Source: Streptomyces lavendulae subsp. lavendulae (lineage in GTDB: Bacteria; Actinomycetota; Actinomycetes; Streptomycetales; Streptomycetaceae). Taken from it: DNA of 64,000 nt. The stretch is from positions 5,715,501 to 5,779,500 of the forward strand of contig NZ_CP024985.1 in assembly GCF_002803845.1 (NCBI RefSeq), written 5' to 3'. The notes under the pieces are model-generated. The model saw nothing but the letters and a program-made list of their open reading frames with translations. It searched no databases and was not told the DNA's origin. Each line of letters starts with the position of its first letter. Within the stretch, counting starts at the first letter, position 1. Of this stretch, positions 41,372 through 49,795 are shown one piece after another. The translations under genes were made by a program, and so were the position numbers.

Positions 41372-42008
41372 TGCCGTCGCCGGTGCGGCGCAGGACACGC
41401 AGGGAGTCCGTGACGGACACCTCCTCGAAGGCCCCCGAGGCCAGCGCCCGCAGGTAGATCCGGTACGGGGCCTGCCCGCCGTCGGCCGGGTCGGGGAACA
41501 CGTCGTGGATCACCAGCGTCCCGCCCACCGCCAGGTGCGGGACCCAGCCCTCGTAGTCGCCCGTCGCGTGCTCGTCGGTGTGGCCGCCGTCGATGAACAC
41601 GAACCCGAGCGGACCGCCCCAGGCCGCCGCGACCTGCGGCGAGCGGCCCACCAGGGCGATGACGTGCTCCTCCAGCCCCGCCCGGTGCAGGGTGCGGCGG
41701 AAGGCCGGGAGGGTGTCCATCAGACCGACCTCCGGGTCCACCACCGTCGGGTCGTGGTACTCCCAGCCCGGCTGCTGCTCCTCGCTGCCCCGGTGGTGGT
41801 CCACGGTGAGCGCGGGCACGCCCGCCTCGCGCGCGGCGTCGGCCAGCAGGATCGTCGAGCGCCCGCAGTACGTGCCGACCTCCAGCAGCGGCAGCCCGAG
41901 CCCGGCCGCGTCGGTGGCCGCCGCGTACAGCGCGAGGCCCTCGCCCACGGGCATGAACCCCTTGGCGGCCTCGAAGGCGGCCAGGGTCTGCGGCTTGGGG
42001 GTGGCCAT
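41367..42008 (-). CDS. Class I SAM methyltransferase (Methyltransf_24 type)
   Basis: 213 residues. SAM motif LPLLEVGTYCGRSTILLADAAREAGVPALTVDHHRGSEEQQ, then GPLGFVFIDGGHTDEHATGDYEGWVPHLAVGGTLVIHDVF, the O-methyltransferase-like block of Methyltransf_24. The substrate is unknown, often a small molecule or surface glycan. Its TAG stop lies within the CTAG of the IS target duplication, and before insertion it overlapped the stop of the convergent methyltransferase at 40307. Confidence 0.85.
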   Translation of the reverse strand: MATPKPQTLAAFEAAKGFMPVGEGLALYAAATDAAGLGLPLLEVGTYCGRSTILLADAAREAGVPALTVDHHRGSEEQQPGWEYHDPTVVDPEVGLMDTLPAFRRTLHRAGLEEHVIALVGRSPQVAAAWGGPLGFVFIDGGHTDEHATGDYEGWVPHLAVGGTLVIHDVFPDPADGGQAPYRIYLRALASGAFEEVSVTDSLRVLRRTGDGI

Positions 42009-42107
42009 GTCGTTCCTCCTGCTGAGCTGCGAGTGAATGCCGGGCCATGCTGCCTTACCGGCGGGTAGGGCGCTACGGGCGGGGCCGTCTCGGTCGCGTC
42101 AGCCGCC

Positions 42108-43922
42108 TCAGCGGCCGAAGAGCCGGGACAGGCCGCCGCCCAGGTCCGAGAACCGGTCCTCGCGCAGCGCCCGCCGGAAGTCGTCGCGGACCTCCGTCAC
42201 CTCGCGCGTCAGCCAGTGGGTGTTGCCGGCCGTCAGGTGGAGCCGGTGCAGCAGCGCCTTCAGATGGGGGAGCGCACGCCCCGGCTCCCCCGCCTCACCG
42301 ACGCTGCGCAGCACCCGGTACGCGGTCTCCGCGTCGCCCCGCTCCGCCATCGCCGCGAGGTCGGGGTACAGCCGCAGGTACAGGGGTACGGCGGTGACGA
42401 AGTCGCCGAGCAGCCAGGCGTCGTGCGCCAGCCGCCGCCGTACGTCGAGCAGCACCGGGCTGTCGGCGGGCAGCCGCCGCTCCAGGTCGGGCAGGAGCGG
42501 CGCCAGCCAGCCGCGCTCGGCGTGCGCCTGCGCGGCGGTCTCGGAGCCCCACCGTCCGTCGCGGGCCGCGTCACCGCGCTGGAGCGCCCCGGCCAGGTGG
42601 TAGCGGGCGGACAGCGTGACGGGGTCGTCGGCGCCCAGTACCCGGCCCGCCTGCTCGATGATCTCGCGCAGCTCGGCCTCGTGGCGGCGGCCGTCGCCCG
42701 GCCCGTAGGCCGCGGCCTCGCCGACGTGCGCGGCCCGCGCCGCGATGGTGTCGGGGTGCTCCAGGCCGAGGACCCGCACCATCCGCGGCAGGATGCGCTC
42801 CAGATCGGTGGGGGAGTGCCCGCGTACGGTCATCGCCCGGTGGTAGGAGGCCCGCACCGTCAGCGCGTCCTGCGCGCCCAGCTCCTCCGTCAGGTCGGCG
42901 ACCAGCATGTCCAGCCGGACGACCCGGTCGGCCGGGGCGTCGTCGAGCACCTGCGTCAGCCGCCGCTCGAACATCGACCGGACGGGGTCTCCGGCGGCCG
43001 TGTGCACCGTCGGGGAGTACGAGGGCGGGGGCGGGAAGGACGCGACGGGGACGGCCGGGGCGGGAGGCGCGGCAGGGGCGGCCGGGGCGGCGCCCCGGGC
43101 GATCTCCGCGAGCCTGCCGCTCACCTCCCGGGCGTCGGCCGGCCGCTCGTGCGGGTCCTTCGCGAGCAGGGCCAGCACCAGGGCGTCCAGCGCGGCCGGG
43201 ATCCCCTCGCGCAGCGAACCGGGCGCGGGCGGCGCGGTCGTCAGGTGCTGCGCGAGCAGCTCGTGCATCTCGCGGGCGGGGAACGGCCGCCGGCCGGTCA
43301 GCAGCTCCGTCAGCACGCAGCCGAGGGCGTACAGATCGGCCCGCCCGTCGACGGGCACCCCGTTCGCGCCGCCCGTCCAGCGTTCCGGCGCCATGTACGG
43401 GAAGGAACCGATGATCATCCCGGTGGCCGTCAGCTCCGTCCCGGGGGCGCTGGAGGACTTGGCGATCCCGAAGTCGAGGACCTTGACGACCCCGCTCTCG
43501 GTGACCATGACGTTGGCCGGCTTGACGTCCCGGTGGACGATCCCGGCGCCATGGGCGGCCCCGAGCGCGTCCGCGATCCGCGCGGCCCACTCCAGGGCGT
43601 CCGCCAGGTCCGGCACCCCGCTCTCCAGGACCTCGGCGAGGCTGCGGCCCTGGAGCAGCTCCATCACGAGGAACACGGCGTCGCGCCCGGCCCGTTCGGT
43701 GCGGCCGAAGTCGTGGATGGTGGCGATGTTGGGGTGCGCCAGGTTTCCGGCGAGGCTCGCCTCACGCTCGAACCGGCGCGTCTCCTCCGGGGTCTGCGGA
43801 TATCCGATCTTCACCGCGACCCAGCGGCCCACCCGGGAGTCCTTGGCCCGCCAGACCTCGCCGAAGCCGCCCCGGCCGAGCAGTTCGTCGAGCTCGTAAC
43901 GCCCTTCGATGATCTCCCGCAC
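42108..43922 (-). CDS. Cytoplasmic Ser/Thr protein kinase with C-terminal helical repeats
   Basis: 604 residues. Kinase domain 1-270: LLGRGGFGEVWRAKD (glycine loop), VAVKIGY (Lys), GIVHRDVKPANVM (catalytic loop), KVLDFGIAKSSS (DFG) and APERWTGG. There is no transmembrane helix. Residues 330-600 are helical repeats of TPR type (RASYHRAMTVRGHSPTDLERILPRMVRVLGLEHPDTIAARAAHVGEAAAYGPGDG). Such kinases respond to cytoplasmic partners through the repeat domain. It is divergent-adjacent to the HATPase gene (64 bp) and shares its strand with it. Confidence 0.92.
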   Translation of the reverse strand: MREIIEGRYELDELLGRGGFGEVWRAKDSRVGRWVAVKIGYPQTPEETRRFEREASLAGNLAHPNIATIHDFGRTERAGRDAVFLVMELLQGRSLAEVLESGVPDLADALEWAARIADALGAAHGAGIVHRDVKPANVMVTESGVVKVLDFGIAKSSSAPGTELTATGMIIGSFPYMAPERWTGGANGVPVDGRADLYALGCVLTELLTGRRPFPAREMHELLAQHLTTAPPAPGSLREGIPAALDALVLALLAKDPHERPADAREVSGRLAEIARGAAPAAPAAPPAPAVPVASFPPPPSYSPTVHTAAGDPVRSMFERRLTQVLDDAPADRVVRLDMLVADLTEELGAQDALTVRASYHRAMTVRGHSPTDLERILPRMVRVLGLEHPDTIAARAAHVGEAAAYGPGDGRRHEAELREIIEQAGRVLGADDPVTLSARYHLAGALQRGDAARDGRWGSETAAQAHAERGWLAPLLPDLERRLPADSPVLLDVRRRLAHDAWLLGDFVTAVPLYLRLYPDLAAMAERGDAETAYRVLRSVGEAGEPGRALPHLKALLHRLHLTAGNTHWLTREVTEVRDDFRRALREDRFSDLGGGLSRLFGR

Positions 43923-43988
43923 GCCCCTCGGCCCCCGTCGCCCCTTGATCGTCCACTCGCAGGGGCATTATCTCCGGGCGGGGCGAGG

Positions 43989-44399
43989 TCACCCGTCGCA
44001 CTCGAACCACACCGTCTTCCCGGCCGACCGGGGCAGCACGCCCCAGCGGTCGGTGACCGCCTGCACCAGCCGCAGCCCCCGCCCGCCCTCGTCGAGCGGA
44101 TCGCCGCCCGGCGTGAGGCGCGGGGCCGCGGGGCAGTTGTCGGTGACCTCCACCCGCAGCCCGCCCGGCCTGCGCTGGATCAGCACCGAGCAGCCCCGGT
44201 CGGGCACGTGCCGCACGACGTTGGCGACCAGCTCCGTCAGCGCGAGCTCGGCGCCGTCGGCCACCTTGTCGAGGCCCCAGCGGACGAGGAACCACCGGAG
44301 GATCCGCCGCATGTGCCCGGCGGAATGCTCACTGACGGTGAAGCCCATGCGGTAGGTACCGCCAATTTCCGTGCTGGGGTACCCAGTTGCGTGATTCAT
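43989..44399 (-). CDS. HATPase_c_2 anti-sigma-factor-like ATP-binding protein
   Basis: 136 residues with a GHKL fold: AELALTELVANVVRHVPDRG (N-box), VEVTDNCPAAPRL (G1), GGRGLRLVQAVTDRWGVLP (G2) and a closing VWFECDG. This is the RsbW/SpoIIAB-like class expanded in Streptomyces. The divergent HTH gene 84 bp away and the DUF397 gene beyond it form the usual three-gene neighbourhood. Binding to a sigma factor is not shown. Confidence 0.85.
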   Translation of the reverse strand: MNHATGYPSTEIGGTYRMGFTVSEHSAGHMRRILRWFLVRWGLDKVADGAELALTELVANVVRHVPDRGCSVLIQRRPGGLRVEVTDNCPAAPRLTPGGDPLDEGGRGLRLVQAVTDRWGVLPRSAGKTVWFECDG

Positions 44400-44483
44400 G
44401 CCATCAGGTTGGAGTCGTGTGGTTACGCTCGGCTACAGACCGAACTGAACGCCGCACGGCGTGAACTTGGGGGTGACCGCCTC

Positions 44484-45332
44484 ATGGTCAACATCCGCAA
44501 TCTCGACCCCAGCGCCTCGCCGCTGGACTACTACGGCTCCGAACTGCGCCGCCTGCGCGAGGAGGTCGATCTGACGCAGGAGGACCTGGGCGGCATCATC
44601 TTCTGCACGGGATCCCTGATCGGGCAGATCGAGACGGCCCGGAAGGTTCCGACGCGGGACTTCTCGGAGCGGATCGACGCGGCGCTGGGGACGGACGGGC
44701 TGTTCTCGCGGCTGGTGGGGCTGGTGTTGAGGAGCCAGCTGCCGACGTGGTTCCAGGCGTACGCGGAGATGGAGGCGAAGGCCTCCTACATCTCGTCCTT
44801 CCAGGCGCAACTGGTGGACGGGCTGCTGCAGACGGAAGGGTACGCGCGGGCGGTGCTGGGAGTGCGGACCGAGGAGGGCTTGGACGCCAAGGTGGCCGCC
44901 CGAATCGAGCGGCAGCGGATCCTGGACCGAGAGAACCCGCCACTGATGTGGGTGGTGATGAGCGAGACCGTGCTGCATCAAGAGGTCGGCGGGGAAGAGG
45001 TCATGCGGAATCAACTCGCCCACTTGTTGGCCCTACGGAGGCGGGAGTGGGTCAAGGTGCAGATCCTGCCGTTCGAGGCGGGATCCCACGCCGGGCAGTT
45101 GGGGTCGTTCAACATCCTGCGGTTCGACGACGACCCGGACATTGCCTATACGGAGGACTTCATTCAGGGCCACATGACGGCCAATCCGCAAGCTCTCAGG
45201 GAGGGTTGTCTCCGTTACGATCACCTTCAGGCCGCCGCCCTCTCTGTGGAGGACTCGGCGGCACGGATCGCCCGCGTAATGGAGGAACGCTATGGACACC
45301 AGCCAGAACCTGACGGGCGCACAGTGGCGTAA
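44484..45332 (+). CDS. XRE-family HTH regulator with DUF5753 (Scr1-like)
   Basis: 282 residues from an ATG at 44484 with GGGGGTGA upstream. The HTH is LRRLREEVDLTQEDLGGIIFCTGSLIGQIETARKVPTRDF (residues 18-60). A DUF5753 domain follows: LFSRLVGLVLRSQLPTWFQAYAEMEAKASYISSFQAQLVDGLLQTEGYARAVL, ARIERQRILD and RVQILPF-like VKVQILPFEAGSHAG. It overlaps the DUF397 gene by 41 bp. In S. coelicolor such pairs (Scr1/Scr2) behave like a toxin-antitoxin or developmental switch. Here the same role is inferred by family. Confidence 0.9.
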   Translation: MVNIRNLDPSASPLDYYGSELRRLREEVDLTQEDLGGIIFCTGSLIGQIETARKVPTRDFSERIDAALGTDGLFSRLVGLVLRSQLPTWFQAYAEMEAKASYISSFQAQLVDGLLQTEGYARAVLGVRTEEGLDAKVAARIERQRILDRENPPLMWVVMSETVLHQEVGGEEVMRNQLAHLLALRRREWVKVQILPFEAGSHAGQLGSFNILRFDDDPDIAYTEDFIQGHMTANPQALREGCLRYDHLQAAALSVEDSAARIARVMEERYGHQPEPDGRTVA

Positions 45333-45552
45333 GTCCTCGTACAGCGGTGACACCGGCGGCCAGTGTGTTGAGTGCGCCCCGCTCGGCACGGCTGCTTGGC
45401 GTAAGTCCTCGTACAGCGGCGACACCGGCGGCGAGTGCGTCGAGATTGCCGCCCAGCCCCGTCTCGTCGCTGTCCGGGATTCCAAGAACCCCGAAGGCCC
45501 CGCCTTCACCGTCAGCCCCTCCGCGTTCGCGGTGTTCGTGCGCGGGCTCTGA
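45292..45552 (+). CDS. DUF397 protein with internal duplication
   Basis: 86 residues. DUF397 normally has one WRKSSYSG...CVE block followed by a VRDSK-P-GP-F half. Here the first block occurs twice: residues 12-27 (WRKSSYSGDTGGQCVE) and 36-51 (WRKSSYSGDTGGECVE). The DNA copies, 45325-45372 and 45397-45444, differ at only a few bases and keep the frame at a 72-bp spacing. The rest (VAVRDSKNPEGPAFTVSPSAFAVFV) is normal. It overlaps the XRE gene, so the two are coupled. Confidence 0.9.
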   Translation: MDTSQNLTGAQWRKSSYSGDTGGQCVECAPLGTAAWRKSSYSGDTGGECVEIAAQPRLVAVRDSKNPEGPAFTVSPSAFAVFVRGL

Positions 45553-45572
45553 AAGGACCGGGTCCGGCGCGC

Positions 45573-47156
45573 ATGCAGGCATGGGATGGGGCCGGGCCCA
45601 CGCACGTGGGGCCGTTCCGGGTCGTCGGGGTGCTCGGGCGGGGCGGGATGGGCCGGGTGCTGCTGGCCGTGGGGCCCGACGGGCAGTTCGCGGCGGTCAA
45701 GCAGGTGCACGCCGAGCTCGCCCGGGACGAAGGGTTCCGGGCCCGTTTCCGGCGTGAGGTCGAGGCCTCCGGCAAGGTCTCCGGGACCCACACCGCCCCG
45801 GTGATCGACGCGGACCCGGAAGCGGAGACGCCCTGGCTGGCCTCCCGCTTCGTTGCCGGGCCCGCCCTGAGCCGGGCCCTGGACGTCGGCGGGCCACTGC
45901 CGGAGCCCGCGGTGCGGCGGCTGGCGGTCGGGCTGGCGCACGCGCTGGCCGACGTCCACGGGGCCGGCCTGATCCACCGCGACCTCAAACCGTCGAACGT
46001 GCTGCTCGCCGAGGACGGCGTCCGGGTCATCGACTTCGGCATCGTGCGGGCCGTCGGGGACCAGACCCGCATCACGCACACCGGCATGCTGATCGGCTCG
46101 CCCTCGTTCATGTCGCCGGAGCAGGCCCTGGGGCAGGAACTCACCCCGGCCAGCGACGTGTTCTCGCTCGGCGCCACCCTCGTCGCGGCCTGCACCGGGA
46201 GGGTGCCGTTCGGCGGCGGGGGCGCGGTGCCCAAGGTGCTGCTCGACGTGGTGCATGCGGAGCCCGACCTGGACGGGGTGCCGGCGGCCCTGCGCGGGAT
46301 CGTGGAGCGGTGCCTCGCGAAGGACCCCGCCGCGCGGCCCGCGCCGTGGGAACTGCTCGATCTGCTCGGGCGGGTCCCGTCGGCGGGGGCGGCCTGGCCC
46401 GAGCCGGTGTTGCGGCTGATCGCCGAGCAGCGGGCGGAGATCGCCGGGCTGGTGACCGTACCGGTCCCGCCTCCCGTTCCCGCGCCGGATCCCGATCCGC
46501 CGGTCGATCCGCCGCCCGTGGCTCGGCGCCGGTGGAACCCGTACCTGGTCGCGGCGGTCGTCGCGGTCGTCGTGGCCGCCGCCACCGGACTGACCGCCGC
46601 CGGGCGGCACTTCGTCTGGCTCGCGTACAGCTCCGCCGTGCCGGAGAGCGTGCCGACGCCCGGCGGGACCCCGCTCGGGCAGGTGGCCGACAAGTACCGG
46701 CCGCAGCGGATGACCTGCGAGCAGCTCTGGTCCGGGATGACCGTACCGGCCGTGCTCGGGAAGCCGACGGGCCAGGGCCTGGCGGAGCACAACGGCGGTT
46801 GGGCGGGCCCGGGCAACGTCTGCGTCTGGCGGACCGGTGGCGGTGACGAGGTCCTCGTCTCCTGGCGGGTCTTCGTCTCCCGGTCCGGCGGGAAGACCGG
46901 CGCCGAGCAGGCGAAGAGCGCGTACGAGGACGGCTACCGGCGCGGCGAGACCCGACGCGACGGCTCCCTCGGCTTCGCCGAGGAGGGGCTGTGGCGGCAG
47001 AAGGGGAGGGGCGCCGGCGAGAACTGCGTCCTGACCGCGCGGGACGTCAACCAGGTGGTGTCCGTGTCGGTGAGCGGCGCCGACTATCCCCCGGGCCGGT
47101 GCGAGGCCCTCACCAGGAAGTTCGGCAAGAACGCCATGGAGGCGATCCCCCGGTGA
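45573..47156 (+). CDS. Transmembrane Ser/Thr protein kinase
   Basis: 527 residues from an ATG at 45573. Kinase domain: VLGRGGMGRVLLAV (Gly loop), FAAVKQVH (Lys), GLIHRDLKPSNVLL, RVIDFGIVRAVGD and GSPSFMSPEQA. A Pro/Asp-rich linker (about 290-330) leads to one transmembrane helix (NPYLVAAVVAVVVAAATGLTAAG) and an extracellular domain of about 170 residues with four Cys (MTCEQLW, NVCVW, NCVLT, RCEAL), probably disulfide-bonded and ligand-sensing. It follows the DUF397 gene by 20 bp and may share its operon. Confidence 0.92.
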   Translation: MQAWDGAGPTHVGPFRVVGVLGRGGMGRVLLAVGPDGQFAAVKQVHAELARDEGFRARFRREVEASGKVSGTHTAPVIDADPEAETPWLASRFVAGPALSRALDVGGPLPEPAVRRLAVGLAHALADVHGAGLIHRDLKPSNVLLAEDGVRVIDFGIVRAVGDQTRITHTGMLIGSPSFMSPEQALGQELTPASDVFSLGATLVAACTGRVPFGGGGAVPKVLLDVVHAEPDLDGVPAALRGIVERCLAKDPAARPAPWELLDLLGRVPSAGAAWPEPVLRLIAEQRAEIAGLVTVPVPPPVPAPDPDPPVDPPPVARRRWNPYLVAAVVAVVVAAATGLTAAGRHFVWLAYSSAVPESVPTPGGTPLGQVADKYRPQRMTCEQLWSGMTVPAVLGKPTGQGLAEHNGGWAGPGNVCVWRTGGGDEVLVSWRVFVSRSGGKTGAEQAKSAYEDGYRRGETRRDGSLGFAEEGLWRQKGRGAGENCVLTARDVNQVVSVSVSGADYPPGRCEALTRKFGKNAMEAIPR

Positions 47157-47370
47157 CGAGGCCGCCGCCGGGGATCCGGATGGGGCGGCCGGGCCGGTCG
47201 CGGCGGACAGCGCCGGGGCCCGGGGGCCGTCTCCCGCCCCGGACGCTCAGGGGCGACCTGCCCTGCTCGCGGTGATCCACGGCGAACCGCCACCGCTCCG
47301 GCGTGCGGTACAGGACGAGCGTCTTCGGGGTCCCGATCCTGCGCCAGTGCGGCGGCCTCGTGTTCTCCAT
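47110..47370 (-). CDS. Doubtful small ORF
   Basis: 86 residues. The first 27 (MENTRPPHWRRIGTPKTLVLYRTPERW) look protein-like and a W-rich start of this kind occurs in small Streptomyces proteins. The rest is Arg/Gly/Pro-rich and overlaps the 3' end of the kinase on the other strand by 47 bp, which argues for a degraded or spurious gene. Confidence 0.3.
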   Translation of the reverse strand: MENTRPPHWRRIGTPKTLVLYRTPERWRFAVDHREQGRSPLSVRGGRRPPGPGAVRRDRPGRPIRIPGGGLVTGGSPPWRSCRTSW

Positions 47371-47394
47371 GGGGGAAGTCTCCGGGCGGCCGGG

Positions 47395-47595
47395 CTAGCC
47401 GTCGTCGCCGCCGTTGTTCCCGCCCCCGCCGAGCCGGCGGCGGCGCTTCGCGGAGCGGCGCAGCAGCTCGCCCGCGCCCAGGGTCACGGCCGCCACGGCG
47501 CGGGCCCAGCGCGGGCCGCCTCGCTGGGCCCACACCACGCAGGCGCAGCCGCCGAGAGCGAGTGCCAGTACGACGAGCAGTACCGGTACGGTCAT
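47395..47595 (-). CDS. Small single-span membrane protein
   Basis: 66 residues from an ATG at 47595 with GGAGG 8 bases upstream. One hydrophobic helix (VPVLLVVLALALGGCACVVW) is followed by a strongly basic stretch (RRSAKRRRRLGG) and an Asn/Gly/Asp tail. It probably has the C-terminus inside. Function unknown. It lies between two kinase genes on the opposite strand. Confidence 0.55.
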   Translation of the reverse strand: MTVPVLLVVLALALGGCACVVWAQRGGPRWARAVAAVTLGAGELLRRSAKRRRRLGGGGNNGGDDG

Positions 47596-47764
47596 GTTCC
47601 CCACCTCCGTGTTCCTGGCCTTCCCCGGATTCTGTCAGGCCCGGCCCCCACCCTCGACCGCCCTTGCCTTCATCCTGCAATCAACCGCCTCTATCCTGTG
47701 GCGTGTTCGACCGGCCGGACGGCCGGGTCGGGCGATCACAGGGGATCACCGGGGGGCGGTCGCG

Positions 47765-49708
47765 ATGAGCAGTGCGTTAAGTGACGACGACAACGTCGAC
47801 GGGGGCATCAAGCCGCTCGCGGCCGGGGACCCGAGCCGGATCGGGCCGTACCTGCTGCTCGGGCGCCTCGGCGCCGGGGGCATGGGGCGGGTGTACCTGG
47901 CCCGGTCCGAGGGCGGGCGTACGGTCGCGGTGAAGGTGGTGCACGAGGAGCACGTCTCGAACGCGCAGTTCCGGGCCCGCTTCCGGCGGGAGATCGACGC
48001 GGCCCGGCGGGTCGGCGAGCGGTACACCGCGCCCGTCCTGGAGGCGGACCCGGACGCGGAGCGGCCCTGGGTGGCCACGGGGTACGTGCCGGGGCTCTCG
48101 CTGGAGCAGATCGTGCGGCGTTACGGGCCGCTGCCCGTGGACTCCGTGCACGCCCTCGCCGACGGGCTGCTGCGGGCGCTGGAGGACATCCACTCGGCGG
48201 GGATCGTGCACCGCGACCTCAAGCCGTCGAACGTGATGCTGACCGTCGAGGGCACCCGCGTCATCGACTTCGGCATCTCGCGCGCCCTGGAAACCTCCGT
48301 CGAGTCGCTGCTGACCAGTACCGGCATGGCCATCGGTTCGCCCGGATTCATGTCGCCCGAGCAGGTCCGGGGGCAGCGGGCCGGGGCCAAGAGCGACGTC
48401 TTCACCCTCGGCTGCGTGCTGCTGTACGCGGCCACGGGCAGGCTGCCCTTCGGGCACGGGGCCAGCAACCAGCACGCCGTGATGTTCCAGATCGTGGAGG
48501 GCGAGCCCGCGCTGGAGGCGGTCGAGGACGAGGCGCTGCGCGCCTTCATCGGGCGCTGCCTGGTCAAGGGCGTGGACGAGCGGCCCGGGGTGGACGAGCT
48601 GCTGGCGGATCCGGAGCGGGTCCGTCCGGCGAAGCGGGGCGGGGCGTGCCTGCCGCCCAAGGTGGTGGCGCGGCTCGCGCAGCAGGCGGCGCAACTGCTG
48701 GACGCGGAGGCGGCGCCGCCGGCGAGGGAGGAGGCCGTGCCCATCGACCGGGCGACGGTCGACCTGCGGAAGAAGGACGCGGCCGACGGGCCTCCGGTGG
48801 GGCCGGTGGTGGGGCCGGTGGCCGGGGGCACGGCTCCCGAGGGGGAGCGGCGGCGGGAGCGGCGGCGGTGGACGGTCGCGGTGCCGGTCGTCCTCGTGTT
48901 CGCGGTGGGCGGCGGCACGGTGGCACTGATCCAGCCCTTCGGCAGTGACGGTGGGGACGCCGCGAAGGCGTCGCCGCCGGCCGCGAGCGCTCCCGCGGAT
49001 CCCGGCGGGGTGGCCGGGTCCCCGGCCGGGGCGAGCGGGTCGCCGACGCCGGGTGCGTCCGGGTCCGCGGGGCCCTCCGTCCCGGGACAGCCGCCGGGGC
49101 AGACACCGGGGCAGGTCGGCGGGGCCGTCCCGGGCGGCGCGCAGGGTGGCGCGGCCGCGCAGGGCGGTGCGGCGCAGGGTGGCGCGGCGCAGGGTGGTGC
49201 CGCGCCGGGTGGCGGCGCGGGGAACCCGGGCGGGGCCGGGGGTACGGGCGCCGATCCGACCAAGGGTTCCGGTGCGGCGGCCGGCGGCGGCGCCGCGGGT
49301 GGTGCCCAGGGCGGCGCCTCGGGCTCGCAGCCGGGCGGCTCCGGGTCGCCGAGCGGCGGGGGCTCCTCCGACGACGGGCCGGTGCCCGCGTACTTCGTGG
49401 GGTCCTGGCGCTACGGGGCCGGCTTCAACATCGGGCAGCCGGACACGGTGACCGTGGCGAAGTCCGGGGCGGTGCGGATGATCGCCGACACCCAGATGGG
49501 GCACTGCGAGTACACGGCCAGGGTGTCCTCGGCGGGCAACGGCGGCGCCCGGATCAACGTCAGCACGGCGACGGTGGACCAGGGCCGGTCCGACAACCAG
49601 TTCTGCGGGAACCTGGACCCGTCCTTCTTCACCCGCAGCGACCCGAGCGGCATCCAGCACAACGTGGGCCCCGCGCACGGGGACGGGTACTACTACGGGC
49701 GCTCCTGA
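47765..49708 (+). CDS. Transmembrane Ser/Thr protein kinase with Gly/Ala repeat stalk
   Basis: 647 residues from an ATG at 47765. Kinase domain: LLGRLGAGGMGRVYLARSEGGRTVAVKVVH, GIVHRDLKPSNVMLT, RVIDFGISRALE and GSPGFMSPEQVRG. A transmembrane helix (WTVAVPVVLVFAVGGGTVALI) follows near residue 370. The outside part has a Pro/Gly/Ser stalk with tandem AQGGA repeats (DNA about 49139-49205), then a folded domain of about 100 residues (VPAYFVGSWRYGAGFNIGQPDTVTVAKSGAVRMIADTQMGHCEY) with two Cys. The terminal domain resembles those of other Streptomyces sensor kinases. Its ligand is unknown. Confidence 0.92.
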   Translation: MSSALSDDDNVDGGIKPLAAGDPSRIGPYLLLGRLGAGGMGRVYLARSEGGRTVAVKVVHEEHVSNAQFRARFRREIDAARRVGERYTAPVLEADPDAERPWVATGYVPGLSLEQIVRRYGPLPVDSVHALADGLLRALEDIHSAGIVHRDLKPSNVMLTVEGTRVIDFGISRALETSVESLLTSTGMAIGSPGFMSPEQVRGQRAGAKSDVFTLGCVLLYAATGRLPFGHGASNQHAVMFQIVEGEPALEAVEDEALRAFIGRCLVKGVDERPGVDELLADPERVRPAKRGGACLPPKVVARLAQQAAQLLDAEAAPPAREEAVPIDRATVDLRKKDAADGPPVGPVVGPVAGGTAPEGERRRERRRWTVAVPVVLVFAVGGGTVALIQPFGSDGGDAAKASPPAASAPADPGGVAGSPAGASGSPTPGASGSAGPSVPGQPPGQTPGQVGGAVPGGAQGGAAAQGGAAQGGAAQGGAAPGGGAGNPGGAGGTGADPTKGSGAAAGGGAAGGAQGGASGSQPGGSGSPSGGGSSDDGPVPAYFVGSWRYGAGFNIGQPDTVTVAKSGAVRMIADTQMGHCEYTARVSSAGNGGARINVSTATVDQGRSDNQFCGNLDPSFFTRSDPSGIQHNVGPAHGDGYYYGRS

Positions 49709-49736
49709 TCCCGGTCCCGCGCGACGCCCGGGATGT

Positions 49737-49750
49737 GAGAACACGTTTCA
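49737..49750. promoter_or_regulatory. KstR-type operator 1 before the acyl-CoA dehydrogenase
   Basis: GAGAACACGTTTCA fits TnnAACnnGTTnnA at 13 of 14 positions. With the box at 49771 it flanks a CTGAC palindrome. Confidence 0.65.
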
Positions 49751-49753
49751 TTT

Positions 49754-49768
49754 CTGACCTTCCGTCAG
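49754..49768. promoter_or_regulatory. CTGAC-N5-GTCAG palindrome between the two KstR boxes
   Basis: CTGACCTTCCGTCAG sits 3 bp from each flanking KstR box, so two regulators could compete. Confidence 0.6.
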
Positions 49769-49770
49769 AA

Positions 49771-49784
49771 TGGAACGTGTTCTA
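49771..49784. promoter_or_regulatory. KstR-type operator 2 before the acyl-CoA dehydrogenase
   Basis: TGGAACGTGTTCTA matches all 14 consensus positions, 11 bp before the start codon. Binding there should block transcription or its start. Confidence 0.75.
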
Positions 49785-49795
49785 CTCTGCCGCGC

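Noticed and set aside
49131..49220. CRISPR-like short repeats
   Set aside because: They are 15-bp coding repeats for AQGGA in the kinase stalk, without spacers.
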